Assembly (NCBI GenBank): GCA_946965045.2 | Contig: OX337233.1 | Coordinates: forward strand, 3,596,001-3,660,000 | DNA length: 64,000 bases | Source of the DNA: Epithemia pelagica | Taxonomy: Eukaryota; Bacillariophyta; Bacillariophyceae; Surirellales; Surirellaceae | Direction: 5' to 3' | In this document: piece by piece, positions 9,213-18,967 of the stretch | Layout: each line of letters starts with the position of its first letter | How positions within the stretch are numbered: the stretch's first letter is position 1 | Translations under genes and position numbers: made by a program | Notes under the pieces: generated by a model | Told to the model about the DNA's origin: nothing | The model's database searches: none | Seen by the model: the letters and a program-made list of their open reading frames with translations, nothing else

Positions 9213-12200
9213 ATGGTGCAAACAATGGCGCTTTGGTCCGTGCTGCTGCTGCTCATTTCGCAATCGTGGCATTCGACGAGTGTGCTTGTCTCGGCCATGA
9301 CCACCTCTGTCTCGAAGAGAGCGCATGAACGACAACGGCCATTCACTCCGACAAGCCTCTCCCAATCCCCTCTTCTCGCAACAGCACCAACAACTGCAGC
9401 AGCCCACAACAAGTTATGGTCGTCTTCTTCGCGATCTGTTCCAATCTCCCCACGACGGACGACGGCCTTGCACATGGTACTGAATACACCAGAGGCCATT
9501 ATTGAACAAGCCTCGACGCAAAAGTTGTTGGACGATTTGATTGATGAAAGTACGCGCATGTCTTCCCGACGTCCCATTATGCGACAATTTGATCCCTCTT
9601 CGGGATGGATTTGGAAACGATGGAAGGGGACCATTTTTAGTGAAACCTGGGATTCCTGTGTCTCCAAAATGGCCTATGCCCTCATTTTTATTTTGGTCCT
9701 GTCCTTTGGATGGGGCGATGTCGTGGGCGCTGGCAGTAGTGGTGGTGCCGCCGAATGGGGAACCTTGAAAACACTCATTACCAAACACTTGCAGGGCTTT
9801 AATGTACTGTGGGGACAAATGCTGCAGGTACGTACTACACGAAACTGGATGGGATCTCAAGAATGGAGAGCCTTGTGTGTGTGTGTGTGCTGTTCGATAG
9901 ACATCAAAAGTCTCATTGGAAATGCTTTTCTCTCGTGTGTATCATTGCAATGGAAACAGGTCACGACGGTAAGTACGATCAAAGACAAAGAAAGAGTTTG
10001 TTACCTTTTGTTCTAGTTTTGCGAATAGACTCATTCTCGGCGTATATTTGGTGTGGTTTGTGATTTATCGTTCTCTTGTTTTCATGCCGTTTCACTGGAC
10101 AACATTGGCACTCTCTATTTTATTGTAGTTTACCTTGACCTTTTTCTTGAATCAATCCTATGCTCTTTGGAGGCAATGCTATGCTCTGTCGCGACGATTG
10201 CAAGGTCGACTCCATGATATCAATATGAGTTTGGCGGTCCATGCCACTCGCAAACCATTGGCACCCGTCCTGGCCCATACTGCTGCGGTGGAGCAACCAC
10301 CAACACCACAACCACAATCTCCAGTGGCGCCGTCCAGTGCGCAGTCCTCCTCCACCACAAAGCAACCTCCTCAACCACAAGCAACACCACCATTGCAGCA
10401 GCAGCAATCACATGCGGATGCAGCAGCAAGTACCAGTGTGTCAAGCAGTGGTGTTTTTAGTGCTTCGGCAAGCAATACCAACGGTTCGACCATGGGAGGT
10501 GGTACAGTGGGTGGTACCACGCCGGTCAGCGGTGGCACTGTGGCGGCATCCAGTGCCTCGGCCACTTCACCCGTGGGATCCACCAATATTCCACCGGGAT
10601 CGTCCTGTACGGCTGCCAGTCGGCAATTGTTGGAACTCATTAGTCGGTACGGTCGCTTGTTCAATCTGCTGACCTACGCTTCCTTTACTCGATCGCATCG
10701 TCCCATTTTGACACCGGCCGGGATGCGTCGGCTGGTCGATCGAGGATTGTTGACAGCCCAAGAGCGGGAAGTCCTCTTGCGTGCCGAACTGCCCGCGACC
10801 CAACGACACAATGCCGTGTTAATGTGGATTGCCCGATCCTTTTTGGAAGGAATGCGGGCCGGACATTTTGAAGGTGGACCTGGTTTTGAAAATCAAATTT
10901 TGGAAAAGTTGCACGTCTGTCGAGCCCAATATGGAGCCATTGGCGATGAGTTGTCGGGACGCATGCCCTTGGCCTATGCCCATATTGTCCAGGTACTCGT
11001 CGATGTGGTTTTGTGGATGTATCCCGTCATGGCCATTTCGTCCGACATGTCTCCGGTGTTGGCCGTCCTGGGAACGGGTATTTTGACCATTACCTACCAG
11101 GGATTGTTTGATTTGGCCAAGCAGTTTTTGGATCCCTACGACAATGAGTCGTTTGGCAAAGGAGAAGATCCCTTGGTGGTGGACACGCTAATTGCCGAAA
11201 CCAATGCTGGTTCCGTCCGATGGATGCATGCACTGTCGGAATATCCCATTTCCAGCCAGCACATTCGCGACGGAGAGCTGTCCCAATACATGCTTCCTCT
11301 TCGTGGATATTCCGTCCAAGAGTTGGAACAGCAAGAACTGGAGCGATTGGAACGAGAACGGGAACGACAAGAGCGGTGGCAAAAAGAAGAAGAGGAACGA
11401 CGCATTGCGGAAGAAAAGTCTCGACAGTTGCGTGAGGCGGCGGAAGCCATGATTCCAGCCCTCTATGATTCTCAAGAGTACAATCTCGACATTTTGGACG
11501 ACAAGTATACGGTTCAAATGGAATCCACGTCGTCTTTGTCGCCCGCCTGGAACACGGACGAAACTGCCTATGTTTCATCGTCCAAGCGTTCCACGAAACG
11601 TGACACGTTAGACTCTCCCAGTACTCCTCGAGAACGCTTGCTCTCGTTGGAAGATCGGCTTCCGACGATAACCTCGGCACCGACAAAGGACGGCTTTTCG
11701 ATGGATTTGGGGCAAGGAGTGTCCAACATTGTCACATTTCTGGATGACATTGCGGGTGGCGTACCCTACGGTTTGATTCCTCCCGAAACAGCTGCTGCCA
11801 AACAAGAACGAAAAGAAGGATCCAGCATGGAAGCGGTATCGTCGGGAATGGTTGGGATGACCAAGGCACCCAACACAGCAGAAGTCCCAAACACGGAAAC
11901 CAAGTCTCCGTTGATTGACCAAGAGTATGAGGAATCACCTCCGACCAACGGGGATTCTTGGGTTCCGACGAACGGGGATTGGGTACCTACAAACAGAGAC
12001 TCCAAACCTACATCACTTGTGAATGGAAACGAAGGAGGCCAAGAAGAAACAAACGGGGATGCGGGCAACAAGACAACCACGGTTCTTTATCGAGACGTGT
12101 TCGAGGATGATCTGTATAGTGATCTACCTTGGTTTGCTGCTGAATTGGATGATGGGGCCAACCAACCAAATGGGGGAACGCCTAGTGAAGGAGAAGGCGA

Positions 12201-13767
12201 TCCAAAGAATGGACCGACCGATGGAGAGATAGAACTGGACAGTATGTTTGAGACAGAGCTGAACGGGTCGCCTGCAAAGCAAGACGAGGAAACAGGAAGC
12301 AACCTCGGAAGTGATGATACAATCGAAGATTGGATGATTGAAGAATCTGTTATGGAACAAAGTGAGGAGTTGTCCAATGCGTCAAAGTGTTTGAGTGAGG
12401 AAGACGATGACGTTGTGCTCACTGATGATTTCGACTACAGTCCCTGGCAGGGATTACTATCCGATGCACCGTCAACCTGGTGGAACGTTGATGACTCTAT
12501 TGGGACGAGCTATGACGGAATGGGAATGCTTTGGGGTTCTGAGTGGGACGATGCAGCGTATTGGACAAACGATAGAGATGCGGCCACTGGCAGTGAAGGA
12601 AACCGCGACATGGATACTTCCGAAAATACTTGGACGGAATCGACACTCCAAACAGACGATTATATGAGGATGGAAGAACCAGAAAGAACCATGGAAGAAC
12701 AATACGAGAACCATCTTGCGGAACTCCTTGCCGCAGAGCAGGAAGAAAAGGTAGAAACGGAGGCTATTTTGAACGCACCGGCCTTTGCGGACTCGCTTGC
12801 TGGATATGAAGATGATAGTGCCGGCAAACCGTCAATCGTCGCAACGGTTGCTTCTGTGCAGAATGAAACCGAGTCGACATCCAATTCTCAACCGACGACG
12901 GTCGACACCACAGATACTCAAGTGAAACAAGACTCCAACATTGTCGATACGGTATCCTTGTCCAGTTCCCCGGAGCTCGTTACGGACATTACGATCGACG
13001 CCACCAATGCGACCTCTCCGATTGCAGTCGCAGAACTGGGCAACACAACGAGTGTCCTTTTGAATACCACAGGGCTTGACGAACCGCTGCAAGAGAGCGT
13101 GGAATCGTTGTCGGGAGATCAAGGTTCGTCCGTTCCAGTTCAACAACCGATCGATGAAGCCAATGGGGATCCTAGTTCCCCGGTTGATAGCCTCCCAGAG
13201 GAATTCACCGCATCACCACCAACACCACCAACAACAACCGACGAGGTTCCAGTCCCCACGACATTCTCTGCTGAACCTAGTGGCACTTTGATAACGTCAG
13301 AAGAATACAAAGAACAGTTGGCCAAACAGCTGGAAGCCGAAAAGGAAGAAATGGAAGAGACCGAAGCCATTATGAATGCTCCAGCATTTGCAATATCCTT
13401 GGAAGGTTATGATTACTACGGTTCCGATCAACCAATCCCCAAAGCCAATCAAACAACCACCAAGACCGAAGCCGACGATTTGGCAGTCTTGGAAATGGAT
13501 GTGTTGGATGAGGCGGACATGCCTCGAAAAGATGATGCGCCTCGCGCCAACTCCAATAGCACGGAACCTATGGATCAATCCGCAAACAATCGGACTCTCG
13601 TAGTGACCGAGGGATCCACTATCGCAGAGAACAATGCGACGGCAATAGAAGATGACCGACCTCCAATGGGAACATTCTCCTCTGACACGAGTGTCGAATC
13701 ATTGCCTCCGCCGGACGTGAACGAAAACAGCGACACTGTATCTTCCGACCCGGATGGTGAACCATGA
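9213..13767 (+). CDS. Bestrophin-like anion channel with long acidic C-terminal tail
   Basis: Proposed exons are 9213-9827, 9960-9968 and 10129-13767, all joined in phase 0, giving about 1420 residues. The start at 9213 gives a hydrophobic signal-like N-terminus (ALWSVLLLLIS); an upstream in-frame ATG at 9078 adds 45 residues. Bestrophin hallmarks are FFLNQSYALWR after a first membrane segment, the segment LAYAHIVQVLVDVVLWMYPV, and LAKQFLDPYDNESFG followed by ETNAGSVRW, matching the family's conserved acidic and Trp motifs. A Pro/Gln/Ser-rich insert of roughly 120 residues interrupts the loop after the first helices. The last 700 residues are acidic and disordered, with two copies of a roughly 38-residue repeat. 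Bestrophins conduct chloride or bicarbonate; algal members act in thylakoid or carbon-concentration roles. The location here is not established. Confidence 0.75.
9960..9968 (+). other. Probable 9-nt microexon (Val-Thr-Thr)
   Basis: GTCACGACG is preceded by an acceptor (AAACAG) and followed by a strong donor (GTAAGTAC). The upstream intron begins GTACGT at 9828 and the downstream intron ends TTGTAG at 10128. All junctions are phase 0, so including the microexon keeps the frame and places VTT before FTLTFFLNQSYALWR. Skipping it would also keep the frame, so transcript evidence is needed. Confidence 0.55.
12694..12807 (+). repeat. Internal protein repeat, copy 1
   Basis: Encodes an about 38-residue unit containing ETEAILNAPAFADSLAGY after a charged helix rich in Glu and Lys. 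It matches the unit at 13300-13410. Confidence 0.8.
13300..13410 (+). repeat. Internal protein repeat, copy 2
   Basis: Encodes an about 37-residue unit containing ETEAIMNAPAFAISLEGY, again after a Glu/Lys-rich helix. The two units are separated by about 160 residues of low-complexity sequence. Confidence 0.8.
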
Positions 13768-14977
13768 AGCAGCATCAACGCTGGTGCTCCCGTTCCCAAT
13801 ATATTCCTTGCGTTTTGGATCCAAGACGATTGCCAAATTGGGGCCGCATCTTCGGACAGCATCTATGGATAGGTTGAAGAATGGCTCTCTCTGTTGGGCT
13901 CCTTGAGAGAATCATTTGCAGGTGGAAGGACTCGATATGTTGGCTCCTTGAGGAGGCGGTGACGTACCATTCCAAACACCATCGAAACCATACCAGTATG
14001 TTTACCAGTTTGGATGGTTCCTCTGTGTGGTTGGGACACTCCATCATCTGTTTGAAACAGAGCGTTGCCTGCTTGGTTTTGCTCCAGGAATGTGGAATCT
14101 GTGGGAACCCCGTCCCCAAGACCAGACACCAATGTACAGCGTGGTGTCTTGTTCTGGTTGTGGTTTTTTGTGAGATGGAGGCACTGGAGGAACCGACGAA
14201 ATTCTGGACGCATATGTAGAGAACGAGCCAAAAAGCCAAAAGGGTGGGGTGGAAGAAGAGTACCAATGGTCAGCGTGGTGTCTTGTTCTTGTTTTGGTGG
14301 TTGGTGAGATGGGGGCACTGGAGGAACCGACGAAATTCTGGACGTACGTAAAACGAGCAAACCAATCAAGAACACAAAAAGAGCAATACTATAGTATATA
14401 GCGTGATTTGAAAAGCACACGTTTCTAGAATTCTTTTCCTTTCGTGGGCAACACACACAAGTAGAGATAGTATACACCATGACGGACCATCCATGTCTGT
14501 CTCATTGTCATTGTTGTGTGTGGCGCTGTGAGTGTCTATATCTTGGATGGTGCAAACTCCCCGAACGGACTCATGTGTGAAACCACAGCACTCGGACCAT
14601 GCTTGGGAGTCCCGCAAAACAGCCCGTCTCATTTCAAACGAACGAGCGCCACATTCTATTAGTAGTGTTCTATTATAGACTTGGGGGATTTACCATTCCT
14701 TCTTTGGGTCGTTGACAGGGAGCAACGTTCGTTTGCTTTTGGAGGGAGGGAGAGCGAGAGTGACACCCCCTGTTTTGCGACGCCACTCATTCTTCTTTAT
14801 CCGCTTCTTCTCGGCAACGAAGACAACGACAAGCCACTCCCAGACGGGCCACACTCACAATGGATTGCCAACAAAACAACACCCACAACCACAACAACAA
14901 CACCAAGACAGTACGGTCTGCCTCCGAGGCAAAGCGGCATTCTCGGCATTGAACGTTGGAACTGTACAGCTGTGGTG
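13768..14977. other. Spacer between bestrophin-like and twin CX9C genes
   Basis: No gene is supported. A 134-bp-period imperfect tandem duplication sits at 14128-14344. A 205-codon minus-strand ORF (13863-14480) crosses this duplication, reads the two copies in different frames and has no recognisable domain, so it is not called. The segment near 14815-14880 recurs at about 17635-17700, downstream of the decayed twin CX9C copy, and is probably 3' UTR of that gene family. Confidence 0.5.
14128..14344. repeat. Imperfect tandem duplication, period 134 bp
   Basis: Units at 14128-14210 and 14262-14344 share CAGCGTGGTGTCTTGTTCT and the segment ending in GACGAAATTCTGGACG. The 51 bp between the matching stretches differ. 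Confidence 0.75.
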
Positions 14978-15487
14978 TTACATTCCTTGTTCTTCTTGCC
15001 GTTGTTCTCGTCGTACTTGTGTGCGTACCGTTTGAAAGCATTGCTGCACGAGCCGAAATTCGTCTTGACAAGCATGGTGATGCAAGGCCGGATTGTCCTC
15101 ATTCTTGTTGGTGTTATGGTTGTCCTGATTGTCTTCGGAATGCCGTAACACGCACCGGGCATAGGCTTGCATGACCTCGGGGCAGGTTTCCTTCATGCGG
15201 CCCACATAGACACTCAAGCGATTGGGTTGTTGCCCGTGGTTCGAGAGAGGGGGTGGTGGTGGTGCTGTTGCGGCGGTGGAGTCGTTGTTGTTGTTGGACG
15301 TTGTACTACTGAATGTTGTTGTCGTCGTGCCATGAACCAAGCGTTGTGTGGTTCCCGAGAGTGTTCCAAGGACCAGGAGGGACGACAGGAGAGGTACTAC
15401 TACCACGGCCCTCCCCGTCGTGCTGCTCGATCGGGAGAAGCCTCGAATGGCGCCGATTGTGATTGCTGCTGGTACCTTCGTGTTCAT
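14978..15487 (-). CDS. Twin CX9C (CHCH-type) small protein
   Basis: A 169-residue ORF. Near the C-terminus it has Cys102 and Cys112 separated by nine residues, and Cys140 and Cys150 separated by nine residues, the twin CX9C arrangement of helix-turn-helix proteins oxidised in the mitochondrial intermembrane space. A His/Asn/Asp-rich loop joins the two helices. The segment ACQDEFRLVQQC resembles the second helix of complex I assembly factor NDUFAF8-like proteins, but this assignment is tentative. The first 90 residues (a hydrophobic stretch, Thr/Ser run and Pro run) may be a presequence, or translation may start at an internal Met just ahead of the first Cys. A decayed duplicate lies at 17590-18340. 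Confidence 0.65.
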   Translation of the reverse strand: MNTKVPAAITIGAIRGFSRSSSTTGRAVVVVPLLSSLLVLGTLSGTTQRLVHGTTTTTFSSTTSNNNNDSTAATAPPPPPLSNHGQQPNRLSVYVGRMKETCPEVMQAYARCVLRHSEDNQDNHNTNKNEDNPALHHHACQDEFRLVQQCFQTVRTQVRREQRQEEQGM

Positions 15488-15808
15488 TGCTGCTTCTCGA
15501 CCAAATCTATTCTATGATAGATGATAGGGTAGACCTCCCCAGTTCTCCAGCATGTGTTGCTTCTATAATATAAAGAGGACGATCCAAATGATCTGGCGGC
15601 ACGCACACATCATCAATAATCATCACATGCGCTGTATTGAGGCTTGGCATGTAATCTATGTGCGATTGCTTGCCCTTCACATCGTACGCATGACAGGCAC
15701 CCACCTTTTCTCATCTACGTATCAAACCCGCTGCTACATGCTGTATATCCGTACAAATACCCTGCCGTGCTGCCATTTCTTGTCGACAGTGTAGAAAGCG
15801 CCGTGACC
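15488..15808. other. Divergent spacer between twin CX9C gene and kelch pseudogene A
   Basis: A shared upstream region for a minus-strand and a plus-strand gene. The part next to the twin CX9C start (about 15488-15560) resembles 18330-18410 and 17480-17520, so it belongs to the duplicated twin CX9C unit. No other gene is visible. Confidence 0.5.
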
Positions 15809-17010
15809 ATGACAACGACACTGAAAGAACAAGCATGGCAGTCGGGCCTTGTCCTGTTACAAGACGAGACACCGGAATGGAATTCCGAGGACTGGCCTCC
15901 TCTTGCGGGTGGATGGCGTTTTCGTCATGCTTCGGTCGTACTGGATCATCCCAATCCAGACGACCATCACAGCAACAGCAACAGCAACAAGAGACAAACG
16001 GTCGTTGTGTTGGGAGGATCCGACGAAGCATAGAATACTACCAATTCCGTTTGTTTACTGAATTTGGAGGATGGCCCGAACCAGCAGTGGCGAGACGGGC
16101 CTCCCATGAACAAGAGTCGTGAAGGACATGCCGCTGTGGTTTGCAACGGAGGCGTTTACGTCTTGGGAGGATACCGTGGATGTTTGAATTGCGTGGAGCG
16201 GATTGAGGCGACTGATTTACTGCAAGACGAACCATCTTTGACTTTTAGCAGCAGTACAACACAGGAGAGTTGTTGGACACGATTGACCTGTCGGTTATCC
16301 GAGGAACGATGGGGATGCTGTGCGGTTGCAGTTCACAACCGATACATTGTTGTAATGGGTGGACGCAGCAATCGTTATTTGTCGTCGGTGGATATTTTGG
16401 ATACCAGTAGTAACCACACTGTCACTGCGGGACCATCCATGACTGTTCCACGAGCATGTTGTGCCAGTGCGATCATTGGTCAACGCATCTTTGTGGTTGG
16501 AGGCTGTAACGACGAGGACGGCATGCTTGACTCGGTCGAGTATTTGGACTATGACGCAACACCCTGTGACAGTGATGATGATGATGAGACAAGAAAGAAG
16601 ACTGGCTCGACGTTCACCATTTCTTTCTCACCCACCTGGACCACTCATTCGGAGTTGAGGCTTGTCAATGTACAAAGTTTGTTTGCCAGTTCGTGTGCCA
16701 TGGTTGCCGTGGGATCGTGTCTGGTGGTGGCCGCAGGAAGCCGTCCCACTGTCCAAGTCTTGGATATGCACCGCAACCACCACCACGTGTGGAATCTCTC
16801 ACGCTTTGGGGACCGCGACGGCTGCACTCTGGTGACGGTTGCCAATCACATTGCCGTGATTGGTGGATGTACAAGTCTACCTGTGCGACGTTACCACTCA
16901 TGGATCGGAATTCGTGGTGTTTTTATCGACTGCAATCGAACGAATGGTATCCTTCTTCTCTGAAAGGTGGTAGTATGGGTACGATCCGAGATGCGGATAT
17001 CTCTCACCCT
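15809..17010 (+). pseudogene. Kelch-repeat gene A, disrupted by TAG and a frameshift
   Basis: The frame starts at ATG 15809 with the family-like N-terminus (QAWQSGLVL) and runs to an in-frame TAG at 16031-16033. The same frame continues immediately and aligns with intact relatives through AAVVCNGGVYVLGG, YIVVMGG and IFVVGG. Around 16870 the frame shifts; the family's C-terminal ATLPLMD signature then continues in the next frame. Blades with paired glycines identify a kelch beta-propeller. It is the most diverged member of the family in the window. Read-through of the TAG is possible but the second lesion argues for a pseudogene. Confidence 0.75.
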
Positions 17011-17589
17011 TGTCGTCCAGCTTGGAAACGAGCCAGGCCCAATCCATGCCAAACTGATGATAGAGGGAAGGATGAAACCTAGCCGTTTCAAATGTCTCGA
17101 GTGGTTGACTTGTTTTTCTACATTCGATTGATTGCAATCCTAGAACCTCTAGTAAGTCGTTACTCAAAAGTATTTGAAAGACCATGGTGCAAGAAAGAAG
17201 GTGATTGTTGGTTGTCAAGTGCGGGGAAGGAACAACCCGATTTTGGTACCTCTTCAAGTGGTAGTACTACCTACGCTTTGACCATACCCTGTCCGTTGTG
17301 GGACAGTGCCACCACCGTGACTGTGCGGACAGAACCGGTACCACGGCCCTCCCCAAAGCACGCTATTGGTACCGCCAAGTTGGCTCGGTCATGGGTTCCT
17401 CTTTGGAAAAAACCTCGAAAGGCGCCGATGATTCGTCGTTTCGACCAACTCTCATTGATATATATTATATTATATTATATTATAGGATTGACCGTTCCAG
17501 CTCTCCAGCATGATAATGTGTTGTTCCATTCCGTATATATTGTAGAGAGTGATTGTATTCCAACTCCACGAGAGAGCGAGACGAACCAT
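17011..17589. other. Spacer with a partial copy of the twin CX9C 5' region
   Basis: From about 17330 to 17525 the sequence matches 15405-15550 (shared CCACGGCCCTCCCC, then TCTCCAGCATG). This is the start of the twin CX9C gene and its upstream region, a third partial copy. A TATAT/TATTA microsatellite lies at about 17459-17484. No intact ORF is supported. Confidence 0.5.
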
Positions 17590-18340
17590 TCATACTGTGT
17601 GTTGGCGACGCGACGCGACTCGTTCTTCTTCTTGGCAAGGACGACCAGCCACTCCTATTAGACGGGCCACACACACATCAATGGATTGCCCAAGACGCGC
17701 AACCAATACAATGGACGGCTGTCGTTGGCAATGTGCGGCTGGTGCTACAGTCCTTGCTGCTCTTGTTGTTATTGTTGGAACGCATTGGTGCACGAGCCAA
17801 ACTTTGTCGGGACACGCATGGTGGTGCAAGGCCGGATTGTCCTTGTCATTCTTGTGGTTGTTGGTGGTGTGGTCCGTCTCTTGGGAATGCCGCACCACAC
17901 ACACGGGGCATGGGGCTTAAGCAGGACGGACATTCCAACACGGTTCCTTCCTACGGTCAACATACGTCGACACGCTCCATCAATGGCGCCGTGGTGGACC
18001 GTGGTTCGAGAGAGGTGGTGGTGTTGTTGTTGTTGTTGCCGTGGAGTCGTCGTCGTTCTGCACGTTTCCCGTTGGAGTCCTGTCGTCATGCCAGGAAACA
18101 ATATAAGCGTTGCCTTTGGTTCCCGAGAGTAGAGTGCCCCGACAATGACCACGACGGACGACCGAACCGGTATCATTCCGAGAAGAAGAACGTGCTAATA
18201 CGACCACCACCATCAGAACCACCAACAACAATACTACGTTGGCTCCTGCTGGTGGAGCAGCAGAACCCTCGAATCATGGCGGCGGTTGTGAGTGCGGCTG
18301 GTATACCTTTTGTGGTTCAGTGCTACCTCTTTTCTCGACC
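17590..18340 (-). pseudogene. Decayed duplicate of the twin CX9C gene
   Basis: The minus strand shows, in shifting frames, the landmarks of the gene at 14978-15487: a VVVV stretch, a Thr run, PPPLSNHG, then CVVRHS, and KDNPALHHHAC followed by a Cys after nine residues. Frameshifts split these among at least three reading frames (17590-17904, 17769-18176, 17980-18231), and the first CX9C pair is damaged. The flanks also match the parental copy, so this is a segmental duplicate and not a processed copy. Confidence 0.7.
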
Positions 18341-18967
18341 AAATCTATTCGGGTCGACCTCTCCCACTCTCCACAGCATCAGCATCATGTATGTGTTGCT
18401 GCTCGAGAGAGCCAGCAGTGAATGTGATATGTCCATCTGAAATTGGACGGTATATTCCATTGCGCAACGACGAACCAATCAGGCAGACCGCGCTCTAGGC
18501 TGTGGACAAACGATTTCCGAGAATTCTCACTTCCGAGTGACGTACCTCAATTCTGGTAGTGTTTGGGTCGCTTAAATGTTTATAAGCGACCCATACGCGG
18601 CTGAGACCCGAACAAAGGCCCCAACGAGAACAGACCACAGAACATCCATCTGCGGTGGGGGTTGTCAGTTGTCAGACAAAACAAAAACCACGAGAAAAAG
18701 ACACCAAGTTTGTTCGAACAAAGGGGCGCAGTCGATTTGATCTTTTTCGTTTCAAGAGAGATCCTTTCTGTGGTCTCTTTTGTGTGTGTCCTCTTCTTTT
18801 TCTTTTTGCAGAACACACAAACAGTCGCAACACAACAACCGTAGTTGAGAAGAAGAAGAAGAAGAAAAAGAAGATCCACCGCTTATACTCTTTGCTCTCT
18901 CTCTCTCTCGATTCGCATTTGTTTGTCCTGGCCCATTCCAGTCTTTCATTCGATCCTCATTCATAGC
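18341..18967. other. Upstream region and 5' UTR of clpX
   Basis: It carries the tail of the duplicated twin CX9C flank, then AAG-rich and CT-rich tracts (about 18850-18910) just ahead of the clpX start. An in-frame ATG at 18845 would add an Arg/Lys-only leader encoded by the microsatellite; it is rejected as the start. Confidence 0.5.

Noticed and set aside
8730-9667. Minus-strand ORFs of 225 and 162 codons
   Set aside because: They overlap the first exon of the bestrophin-like gene in antisense and lack any domain.
13863-14480. 205-codon minus-strand ORF with a hydrophobic start
   Set aside because: It crosses an imperfect 134-bp duplication whose copies are read in different frames, and shows no domain.
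18845-18967. Earlier ATG for clpX giving an Arg/Lys leader
   Set aside because: The leader is the translation of a GAA-type microsatellite; the ATG at 18968 gives a plausible presequence.
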